From Bryobacterales bacterium (GTDB taxonomy: Bacteria; Acidobacteriota; Terriglobia; Bryobacterales; Bryobacteraceae): a stretch of 8,481 nt of DNA. Below the pieces are notes generated by a model. That model saw nothing but the letters and a program-made list of their open reading frames with translations, was not told where the DNA came from and did no database searches. This document shows, in pieces, positions 1 to 6,398 of the stretch (positions are counted from its first letter, which is position 1; the number at the start of each line of letters is the position of its first letter). The position numbers and the translations under genes are program-made. The stretch spans positions 1 to 8,481 of the forward strand of contig JAOAPP010000633.1 of the NCBI GenBank assembly GCA_025462985.1. Direction: 5' to 3'.

Positions 1-1292
1 AACGGACCACCGATGCTGCCCTGCCGCATCTCCCGCCGCAGGCTCTCGACCGCGATGAGCCCCAGCGTCGCTGGCGCCGCTCCGTTGGCGATAACACGTC
101 GGACGATTACACGTGGGATGAATCCTACACGCTGCCAGAAAACCTTTATCTTGCGGCCGAACGGGGAGCCGGTTCCCGCTATCGCGAACTGGCCGGTCGC
201 TTTCTTCTCGACAAGACGTACTTCGACCCGCTATCTGAAAACAAGAACGTCCTGGCAAACCATCACGCTTATAGTTTTTGCAACGCGCTTAGTTCGGCAA
301 TGCAGGCTTATCTTTCCGTCGGCAGCCGAAAGCATCTGCAGGCCGCATCGAACGCTTTCGATATGATCGCGAGCACGCAAAGCTTCGCCACCGGCGGCTG
401 GGGACCGAACGAGAGCTTCAGTGATCCCGGGAGCGACGCCCTTTTTTCGAGTCTTACCGGAACGCATCGTGGTTTCGAGACTCCATGCGGCAGCTATGCC
501 CATTTCAAGTTGACGCGGTATCTGTTGCGGGTCACTGGCGACGGACGCTACGGCGACAGCATGGAGCGCGTGCTATACAACACGGTGCTGGGTGCTAAAC
601 GGTTGCAGGCAGACGGTCGGGCCTTCTATTACTCCGACTATCATTCCAGTGCGTCGAAGTCGTATTTTCCCGACCGGTGGCCCTGCTGCTCTGGAACGCT
701 GCCGCAGGTTGCCGCCGATTACCGGATCCTGTGTTATTTCCGCGCTCCTGAGGGCATTTATGTCAATTTATATTTGCCTTCGACCTTGAAGTGGACGGGG
801 CACGACGGCGCACAACTCTCGCTGATCCAGACAGGAGATTATCCGCTCGATAGCAGAATCACTTTGCATGTCCGCTGCTCACGACCTTCGCAGTTCTCAA
901 TGCGCCTTCGGATTCCGGCCTGGTCGCAACCGGCCGCCGCGATGTTCGTGAACGGCCAACCCGTGCCGGCAAAGATCCAGTCCGGATTTGCCGCCATCGA
1001 CCGTACCTGGAGTGACAGCGATCGGGTCGAGCTCCATCTGCCCCTCGCGACACGCCTGGAGCCCATTGATGAACGGCATCCAGAGACGGTCGCGCTTGTC
1101 CGGGGTCCTCTCGTACTGTTTGCGGCGACCGAAGACATGCCGCATGTGACCCGTGATCAGCTACTTACTGCTGCCGCTCTTCCGGACCAGGGCGGCTGGG
1201 AGGTGAAGACCGCCTCTGGTCCATTGCCGCTGCTGCCCTTTATGTCGATCCGAGATGAGCACTATCTGACCTATCTGAATGTAAAAGCTTAG
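1..1292 (+). CDS. DUF1680 / GH127-like glycoside hydrolase, C-terminal 429 residues (5' end outside window)
   Basis: The reading frame is open from base 3 to the TAG at 1290-1292, so the gene starts before the window; the first internal ATG (base 300) is not the start, because the protein upstream of it is already family-like (DNTSDDYTWDESY, TLPENLYLA). Numbering from base 3, the alpha/alpha-barrel part carries GGWGPNESF with Glu137, the likely counterpart of the family's acid/base Glu, then ETPCGSYAHFKLTRYLL (159-175) and WPCCSGT with Cys228-Cys229. In characterised GH127 beta-L-arabinofuranosidases such a Cys pair supplies the nucleophile and a zinc ligand. A beta-sandwich follows (LRIPAW, NGQPV, RGPLVLF) and the protein ends soon after, without the extra C-terminal segment seen in the neighbouring paralogue. 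The usual Glu-x-Cys zinc motif reads Glu-Thr-Pro-Cys here, so substrate and even activity are uncertain. Family assignment is firm; an arabinofuranosidase role is inference. It converges on the next gene with overlapping stops. Confidence 0.88.
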   Translation, partial: RTTDAALPHLPPQALDRDEPQRRWRRSVGDNTSDDYTWDESYTLPENLYLAAERGAGSRYRELAGRFLLDKTYFDPLSENKNVLANHHAYSFCNALSSAMQAYLSVGSRKHLQAASNAFDMIASTQSFATGGWGPNESFSDPGSDALFSSLTGTHRGFETPCGSYAHFKLTRYLLRVTGDGRYGDSMERVLYNTVLGAKRLQADGRAFYYSDYHSSASKSYFPDRWPCCSGTLPQVAADYRILCYFRAPEGIYVNLYLPSTLKWTGHDGAQLSLIQTGDYPLDSRITLHVRCSRPSQFSMRLRIPAWSQPAAAMFVNGQPVPAKIQSGFAAIDRTWSDSDRVELHLPLATRLEPIDERHPETVALVRGPLVLFAATEDMPHVTRDQLLTAAALPDQGGWEVKTASGPLPLLPFMSIRDEHYLTYLNVKA

Positions 1293-3295
1293 GTGACGCT
1301 CCAGTAGATCGAATATCGTCCGTTGCGGACCCGATAGAGCGGCTCGAACGTGAGGTCCCTCGCTTGGCCAGCGCTGCGAAAGACTAACCCGTCAGTCGAC
1401 ACAGGCTTCATCCAAGCTTCAGGATTCTGCGCCGCCGCTTTGAGATCCGGCACCGGCTCCGGGTGTTTTCGCACTGCGGGGCCCATGGGGCCAACCACCA
1501 GTTCTTCACCAACGCCGTCCGCATCTAACTTCCCTGCCAGCACGAGCGGCCCATAGAGCACCGCCTGCATCTGCGGCTCGTCCGGCATCTGCTCGACACG
1601 CAGAGACATGGGCATTTTCAGCTCAATGCGGTCTCCTGCCTTCCACGTTCTCGCAATCGTGAAGTAACTGCCGGGGCTGGGCTCCACGTCGAGGGCACTG
1701 CCGTTTATTGTTACCGCCGCGCCCGCTCCAGTCCAGACTGGAATTCGCAGGTTAATTGCCAAACGCACCGCCTGATCCGCGGCAATGACCAGAGCAGTCT
1801 TGGCTTCGTCCGGAAAGGATGTCTCCTGCTTGATCGTGACGCCCTTCTCCTTCCAGCTCACCTCCGAAGCGATGAACAGATTGACGTAGAGCGCCTCGGC
1901 ATCATGGAAGTAGATTGCGCTGTTCAGCTTTGAAAACTCTTCGACCGCCGTACCGGTGCAGCACCAGAACGAATCGTTCTCCTTTCCGAAAGTGCGCCAC
2001 GCGGAGGGAACGATGGAAAGGTAATACTGGCTGTGCCCCTTCTCATCCAGCGCGCCGAGGCGATGATTCCAGAGGGTGCGCTCATAGTAATCGAAATAGC
2101 GCGGGTCCGCTGTCCACCCATAGAGCTGATTGGTCAGTTTCAGCATATTGTAGGCGCAACAGCACTCGGTCGTATCGGTGCCCAACTTCAACTCGGCTGC
2201 CAGGCGGTGCGGTTCCACCAGCCAGTGTTCGTTGTTGCTGGTCCCGCCGGTGACATACGCTCGCGCCGAAGTGACGTCGTACCAGAAGAAGTCGGCCACT
2301 TCCTCGAATCGTCGATCCTCGCTGATTTCGTAGCGGCGGGCGGCTCCAATCACTTGCGGAATGTGCGTGTTCACATGCAGCCCGCGCAGCTCGTCTCGCC
2401 GCAGCGCCAGCGGATTGAAAAACTTCTTCTTCGTGAACCGGTCCCCGGCAATCGCGTATCGTTCCTCACCGGTCAAGGCCGCGAGATTGTAGAGAACCTC
2501 GTTCATGCCGCCGTATTCTGTTTCCAGAATGTCCTGCATATGCGGCTCGGACTGCGCTGCCGTCCAATGGTCTGCCCAGTCTGCCATCCCGCGAAGCACT
2601 GTTAGCGCCTGTGCGTCGTCGCAGTGCTGATGCAAGTCGTACATGCCGGCCATGATTTTGTGAACCGTGTAGAACGGGGCCCATACCTTGGTTCGCGCAT
2701 TCAACCGGTCGAAGAAGGACAGGGGAAAAGCACTCAGGTATCCGCCGCCCAGCTTCGCCTGGCAATCCGCGAGGGCCGCGACCATGGTATTGCCCTTCTC
2801 CTTCAGGCTTTCGTCGCCAGTAGACGAGTACATCAGGGCGCAAGCAGAAAGGAAGTGCCCGACGAAATGGCCACGCAGTTCGCAATCCGGGGCCTCCCAC
2901 CCGCCCAGGGGCTGGGCCGACGAAGGAAGACCGGCATTCACGCGGAAGTTGTGCAACAGCCGGTCCGCGTCCAGCCGCTTCAGATAGCCCAGATTTGCAT
3001 CCTGCGCGGTTTTGCACTCGCTGGGCAACAAACGAACCTGTTTCATGGGAAACGGCTGAACTCGTGGTTGCACCGAATGGCTTACAAAGCCGAGCGACTC
3101 GCCGAAGGGCAGAACTTCAGGCGGCGGTGGGTCCTTTTTCGGAATGCTGGTGTTCTGCGGAGCCTCGTTGGCGTTTTGCGGCTTTTTGCGGCGGGCGCGG
3201 TTCGCCAGCGTCTGATCCGATGATTCCTGCGCCGCTGCCACGCTCGCAAACGCGGCCGTTGCGAATGAACGTCTGCTTAAAATTTCGTTGTCCAT
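1289..3295 (-). CDS. Tat-exported GH127/GH146-type glycoside hydrolase (probable beta-L-arabinofuranosidase)
   Basis: This is a complete 668-residue member of the DUF1680 (PF07944) superfamily, whose studied members hydrolyse beta-L-arabinofuranosides using a zinc-bound cysteine nucleophile. The N-terminus LSRRSFATAAFASVAAA (6-22) is a twin-arginine signal, followed by a Pro/Lys/Asn-rich linker to about residue 62. The barrel spans about 85-475 and carries GGWEAPDCELRGHFVGH (131-147), GGTSNNEHW with Glu356 (likely acid/base), TTECCCAYNMLKLT with Glu377 and Cys379 (zinc ligands), and FWCCTGT with Cys445 (nucleophile) and Cys446 (zinc). A beta-sandwich (LRIPVW, YGPLVLAG) and a C-terminal segment ending EPLYRVRNGRYSIYW resemble GH146-type domain order. 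All expected catalytic residues are present. The ATG is chosen for its Tat signal and for the GAGGTG Shine-Dalgarno five bases upstream. It lies nine bases behind the S9 peptidase and is probably the last gene of that operon. The exact sugar substrate cannot be read from sequence. Confidence 0.9.
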   Translation of the reverse strand: MDNEILSRRSFATAAFASVAAAQESSDQTLANRARRKKPQNANEAPQNTSIPKKDPPPPEVLPFGESLGFVSHSVQPRVQPFPMKQVRLLPSECKTAQDANLGYLKRLDADRLLHNFRVNAGLPSSAQPLGGWEAPDCELRGHFVGHFLSACALMYSSTGDESLKEKGNTMVAALADCQAKLGGGYLSAFPLSFFDRLNARTKVWAPFYTVHKIMAGMYDLHQHCDDAQALTVLRGMADWADHWTAAQSEPHMQDILETEYGGMNEVLYNLAALTGEERYAIAGDRFTKKKFFNPLALRRDELRGLHVNTHIPQVIGAARRYEISEDRRFEEVADFFWYDVTSARAYVTGGTSNNEHWLVEPHRLAAELKLGTDTTECCCAYNMLKLTNQLYGWTADPRYFDYYERTLWNHRLGALDEKGHSQYYLSIVPSAWRTFGKENDSFWCCTGTAVEEFSKLNSAIYFHDAEALYVNLFIASEVSWKEKGVTIKQETSFPDEAKTALVIAADQAVRLAINLRIPVWTGAGAAVTINGSALDVEPSPGSYFTIARTWKAGDRIELKMPMSLRVEQMPDEPQMQAVLYGPLVLAGKLDADGVGEELVVGPMGPAVRKHPEPVPDLKAAAQNPEAWMKPVSTDGLVFRSAGQARDLTFEPLYRVRNGRYSIYWSVT

Positions 3296-3300
3296 AGAAA

Positions 3301-3306
3301 CACCTC
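3301..3306 (-). promoter_or_regulatory. Shine-Dalgarno of the GH127/GH146 gene, overlapping the peptidase stop codon
   Basis: On the minus strand GAGGTG sits five bases (TTTCT) before the ATG at 3295. Its first two bases are the last two of the peptidase TGA stop (3305-3307). A ribosome ending on the peptidase therefore covers the start site of the glycosidase, which suggests translational coupling within one transcript. Confidence 0.7.
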
Positions 3307-5332
3307 AGCGGAGAGTCCGGAGAACTGGCTGGTTGGAGTTGGCGGGATTCAGGTATTTGTCATACCAGGCCAAGTAACGGGTGTAGCGATCCGCCAGGAA
3401 ACTAGGGCGGCGGAAGCCGTGGAACTCGCCGGGATAGACGACCAGCTCAGTGGGTATTCCAAGAGAGCGCAGCGCTTCGTACATTTGTTCGCCACCGGCC
3501 AGCGGGACGTTGAAGTCCTTATCGCCGCCCATGAAGAGGGTGGGTGTGTGGATGCGGTCGGCCTTGAAGAACGGGTAGGAGACCTTCATCCAAGCGTCCG
3601 GATTCTTCCATGGCGGCCCGAGTTCGTTGTCATATTGAAACACATATTGATCGATGCCGTACATGGAAAGCTGCAGGGCGCTCCCCGCGCCGCTGATCGC
3701 AGCCTTGAAGCGGTTCGTCGAGGCGATGCTGTAGTCGGTGAGGATGCCTCCGTAGCTCCAGCCGCCAATGCCGAGGCGGTCGGGATCAGCGATACCCATT
3801 TGAACGACGTGATCGACTCCGGCGAGCAAGTCAGCAACTTCTTTGTTGCCCCAATCGGCGAAGATGCTTTGACCATACTTTTCGCCGCGACCGGAACTGC
3901 CGCGGTAGTCGACGTTGATGACCACGTAGTCGTTGGCAGCGAAGATCTGGTTTCCGTATTCGAATTGATGGTCGTCCTGGCCGTTGGGGCCGCCGTGAAT
4001 GCGAAGTAAGGTAGGGTATTTCTTGCTGCGGTCGAAAGCCGGAGGCAGCGTCAGAAGGCCGTGGACTTCCGTGCCGTCCTTGCTTTTGAAACTGATGTCC
4101 TCCACATTCCCGAGCATCAGTTCGGTCACGAGTTTGTCATTCTGGCTGCTGAGCTTGCGCAGCGAGCCGCCCTCAAGAGCGTAGATTTCGTTCGGATTGT
4201 TGTCGGATGCCGAAGACACGGCGATGTGCCCTGCTCGCGTGGAGAAGGCGGAAACGACGAGCTTGCCGGGGACGATTCGATCAGGGGATCCGCCGTTCAG
4301 GGACACTTGGGCTACGTACTCGGAGCGGTCGTCGACGACGCGCATCAGTATGGCGCCGTCAGCCGTGAATTTGGGCCCGAAAACGCCGCGGTCGAGTTCC
4401 GAGGACAGAATGCGGGGCGTACCCCCCGCAGCGGGTACTACCGCCAGCCGCTCCATACTGTAAGCACTGTACTTGGGCTCGCTGCCCTGGAGGTAGGCGA
4501 TCAGTTTGCTGTCAGGGCTCCAGGCGAGAGGGCCAGAGTCCGGCCCTTTGAAGGTCGTAAGCTGCTGTGCCTTGGCGCCGGGATGGGCTTCCATGATGAA
4601 AACATCGGAGTTGAGGGTGCGGTCGGGGTCACGGTCATGGTTGCTGACAAAGGCGATTTCCGACCCGTCGGGCGCCCAGGCAATGTCGTGCTCATCGTGA
4701 TCGCCGGCAGTGATCTGCTCCAGCTTTTCAGTCGCGGGGTCGAGCAAGTAGAGATGATTGTGCAGCGCGGCGGGAAGGTAGCCCTGCTGATCCTCTTTGA
4801 AGTGGTAGCGGTCGATGACGATGGGCTTTGGGCGCTTCTCTGCGTCTGGCGCAGGGGCTGCCGTGGCTGGATCTTCTTTGTCCCGGAGAACAAGAGCGAG
4901 TCGAGTGGAATCGGGGGACCACTCAAATTGGGTAATCGTTTGGTCCTTGAGGTGAGTAAACTGACGGGCTTCCCCGCCCCGCCGATCCAGAATCCAGACC
5001 TGGGCGCCTTTGGTTTTGCCAGGGCGCGATGACATGAAGGCCAGGTATTTGCCATCCGGGCTCCAATGCGGAGAACTGGCTGATTCGTTATCGTATGTAA
5101 GCTGGAACTCACCGGAGCCGTCCCAATCGGCCATCCATATATTGGTGATCTGTTTGTCGCTCTCCTTGTCCATCACTGTGACGGTGTAGGCGACCAACTT
5201 TCCATCAGGCGAGACCTGTGGGTCACCGACCTGTTTGAGGCGATAAAGATCGTCAATATTCAGGAGACGCCGGGCTGGAGGAGTTACGGCGAAGAGAGAA
5301 GAACAGGCTAGCAAGAAGCCCAGGACGCGCAT
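3305..5332 (-). CDS. Secreted S9-family (prolyl oligopeptidase) serine peptidase
   Basis: The 675-residue protein has the S9 layout: an N-terminal beta-propeller and a C-terminal alpha/beta-hydrolase. A signal peptide covers about residues 1-20 (MRVLGFLLACSSLFAVTPPA). The propeller shows repeated PD40/TolB-like blades, for example VSPDGKLVAY (40-49), HWSPDGKYLAF (89-99), EWSPDSTRLAL (137-147), AWAPDGSEIAF (218-228) and AWSPDSKLIAY (270-280). The hydrolase domain starts near 410, with the oxyanion-side HGGP at 446-449, nucleophile Ser526 in GGWSYGG, Asp606 in GGDKDFNVP and His638 in GEFHGF, so the triad is complete. S9 enzymes of this type cleave short peptides, often after proline or as dipeptidyl or acylaminoacyl peptidases; which applies cannot be told. 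No good Shine-Dalgarno precedes the ATG. It lies 37 bases downstream of the nuclease gene and nine upstream of the glycosidase, in the same direction. Location is probably periplasmic. Confidence 0.93.
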   Translation of the reverse strand: MRVLGFLLACSSLFAVTPPARRLLNIDDLYRLKQVGDPQVSPDGKLVAYTVTVMDKESDKQITNIWMADWDGSGEFQLTYDNESASSPHWSPDGKYLAFMSSRPGKTKGAQVWILDRRGGEARQFTHLKDQTITQFEWSPDSTRLALVLRDKEDPATAAPAPDAEKRPKPIVIDRYHFKEDQQGYLPAALHNHLYLLDPATEKLEQITAGDHDEHDIAWAPDGSEIAFVSNHDRDPDRTLNSDVFIMEAHPGAKAQQLTTFKGPDSGPLAWSPDSKLIAYLQGSEPKYSAYSMERLAVVPAAGGTPRILSSELDRGVFGPKFTADGAILMRVVDDRSEYVAQVSLNGGSPDRIVPGKLVVSAFSTRAGHIAVSSASDNNPNEIYALEGGSLRKLSSQNDKLVTELMLGNVEDISFKSKDGTEVHGLLTLPPAFDRSKKYPTLLRIHGGPNGQDDHQFEYGNQIFAANDYVVINVDYRGSSGRGEKYGQSIFADWGNKEVADLLAGVDHVVQMGIADPDRLGIGGWSYGGILTDYSIASTNRFKAAISGAGSALQLSMYGIDQYVFQYDNELGPPWKNPDAWMKVSYPFFKADRIHTPTLFMGGDKDFNVPLAGGEQMYEALRSLGIPTELVVYPGEFHGFRRPSFLADRYTRYLAWYDKYLNPANSNQPVLRTLR

Positions 5333-5369
5333 ATTGGCGAAAGTGTAGCATCCGCCGGGGTGCGCGAAC

Positions 5370-6239
5370 TTAGAGGGATTCGTTGAGCAGTCTGGCCAGG
5401 CGGAGACCGGCGCGTGTGAGCTGTTCCCGGACGACCGGCTTCATGGCGTCTACGTAGGCGCCTTCAATGACGGGTTGAAAGGTGGTGATCGCCATGGGAG
5501 CCTCCGGGCAGCCTTTCGGGAACATCACGGGCTGAGTGGGGATATGAAGCTTACCGTAAATGTCTTCGATGGCGAGTTGATGCCCTTGCCATACCCAATC
5601 GTCCTGGTCGCCTGCTGCGATGGCCTGACGGTCCGCCTCACTCATGGCGGCGATGTCCTTCTCCAGGCTAGCGGTCAGGCTTTTTGCATTGACATCCATG
5701 GCCCCGATAATGCCGCCATCCCAGAGCGAATGAAGGTTCTTTGCCCGGCCGAAGGCCGTGTTGAGCTGTTGGCAGTTCCCGCCGAGATCGGCGTCAGAGG
5801 CGTCGTGAAGAGGCTGGTGAATGTCTCCTACCAGATGGACGACGTAGCGGAGGGCGTCCAGTTCGCTCCAGCGGGAACCCGGGAGATGGGATCTAAGCTC
5901 GCCCGCGAAGAGGCGGATGCGGGCCGGGGCGCAATCGTCGTTCTTGCAGCGCGCCGGGATGTCCGATCGGGTGTCCTGGAGAGCCAGATCGATGAAGTGC
6001 CAGTTTCCGGTCCCGGTTTGGAACTTCGTTTCATCGGCCCAAGTCGAGGCCGAGGCGAGGCCGTCCCCAACGGCTTCCGGAGTGTCCGGCACGCTAAGAA
6101 TCCGGGCGATTCGGGTGCGGGCCGCCGGCGTGAGGTGGAGGGCCGCGAGCTGAGCGACGGTCTGATGGCCGGTTTCCCACCAGGGGTACGCCGGGGCGGC
6201 GAGGAGCGTCATCAGAAGAAGGCCAAGGACGTAGCGCAT
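5370..6239 (-). CDS. Secreted S1/P1-type zinc-dependent nuclease
   Basis: This 289-residue protein belongs to the S1/P1 nuclease family (phospholipase C/P1 fold), which hydrolyses single-stranded DNA and RNA with three zinc ions. The signal peptide is residues 1-19 (MRYVLGLLLMTLLAAPAYP), which would leave Trp20 at the mature N-terminus, where the family uses the N-terminal Trp as a zinc ligand. The full ligand set can be placed by spacing: Trp20, His25 (WWETGH), Asp69 (TWADE), His81 (NWHFID), His135, Asp139 and His145 (HLVGDIHQPLH), and His170 and Asp174 (LHSLWD). Cys98-Cys103 matches a known short disulfide spacing of P1 nuclease. The ATG at 6239 is preferred over a TTG at 6260 because it gives a compact signal peptide; neither has a clear Shine-Dalgarno. 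It is the first gene of the leftward cluster and is divergent from clpB. Likely role: scavenging phosphate and nucleosides from environmental nucleic acid. Confidence 0.93.
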   Translation of the reverse strand: MRYVLGLLLMTLLAAPAYPWWETGHQTVAQLAALHLTPAARTRIARILSVPDTPEAVGDGLASASTWADETKFQTGTGNWHFIDLALQDTRSDIPARCKNDDCAPARIRLFAGELRSHLPGSRWSELDALRYVVHLVGDIHQPLHDASDADLGGNCQQLNTAFGRAKNLHSLWDGGIIGAMDVNAKSLTASLEKDIAAMSEADRQAIAAGDQDDWVWQGHQLAIEDIYGKLHIPTQPVMFPKGCPEAPMAITTFQPVIEGAYVDAMKPVVREQLTRAGLRLARLLNESL

Positions 6240-6321
6240 TCGGCCGCTTGTTATCAGCAAGATAGGATCAGCATAGCAAAGCTGCGCCGAGGGAGGAGCG
6301 GTCGGCGGGGCTGGGGCTCGG

Positions 6322-6348
6322 TAATCTTAGCTATCTACACTCAGATTA
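6322..6348. repeat. 6-bp perfect inverted repeat just upstream of the clpB -35
   Basis: TAATCT (6322-6327) and AGATTA (6343-6348) are perfect inverted copies separated by 15 bases, and the right arm abuts the proposed -35 hexamer. The spacing of about two helical turns between arm centres would suit a dimeric regulator, but an arm this short can arise by chance. Confidence 0.3.
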
Positions 6349-6378
6349 TTGCATTTTGTTTCACTCAAGCCTTATACT
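6349..6378 (+). promoter_or_regulatory. Sigma70-like promoter of clpB
   Basis: TTGCAT (6349-6354, four of six to TTGACA) and TATACT (6373-6378, five of six to TATAAT) are separated by 18 bases, and the -10 ends 20 bases before the clpB ATG. That implies a short leader with transcription starting near 6384-6386. It resembles a housekeeping rather than a sigma32 promoter, so any heat control would have to come from a repressor. Confidence 0.55.
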
Positions 6379-6385
6379 GAGATGG

Positions 6386-6390
6386 AAAGG
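6386..6390 (+). promoter_or_regulatory. Shine-Dalgarno of clpB
   Basis: AAAGG lies eight bases before the ATG at 6399 and is separated from it by the AT-rich TTTTAATT. The position supports this ATG as the start, in agreement with the family-typical N-terminus [13 protein letters not shown]. Confidence 0.55.
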
Positions 6391-6398
6391 TTTTAATT

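Larger units (their letters stand above)
6240..6398. other. Divergent intergenic region between the nuclease gene and clpB
   Basis: These 159 bases must hold the promoters of both the leftward operon and clpB. The clpB-proximal half (6320-6398) is AT-rich and has a recognisable promoter. The nuclease-proximal half is G-rich on the plus strand (6291-6316), and I could not pick out a convincing leftward promoter in it. I see no CIRCE element (TTAGCACTC-N9-GAGTGCTAA) and no convincing sigma32 promoter. Confidence 0.7.

Noticed and set aside
1260..1320. Search for a bidirectional terminator between the convergent glycosidase genes
   Set aside because: I found no stem-loop followed by a T-run on either strand near the overlapping stops.
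2033..3223. Two plus-strand open frames (190 and 199 codons) opposite the Tat-exported glycosidase
   Set aside because: They lie antisense to conserved catalytic motifs, and their products look like compositionally biased shadow translations.
4061..5032. A 323-codon plus-strand open frame inside the S9 peptidase gene
   Set aside because: It is antisense to well-formed propeller blades and has no recognisable domain; it is a shadow of the real gene.
5303..5332. Possible lipoprotein signal in the S9 peptidase (LLAC at residues 7-10)
   Set aside because: The Cys would be at residue 10, leaving too short a hydrophobic stretch, and Leu at -2 is not typical; ordinary signal peptidase cleavage further on is more likely.
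6291..6316. G-rich stretch that might form a G-quadruplex
   Set aside because: It has only three tracts of three or more G and one long irregular gap, so a stable three-tetrad structure is not supported.
5475..6380. A 301-codon plus-strand open frame running opposite the S1/P1 nuclease gene
   Set aside because: The minus-strand frame encodes a nuclease with every zinc ligand in place. The plus-strand product resembles no family I know, has no ribosome site and is expected by chance opposite a G+C-rich gene.
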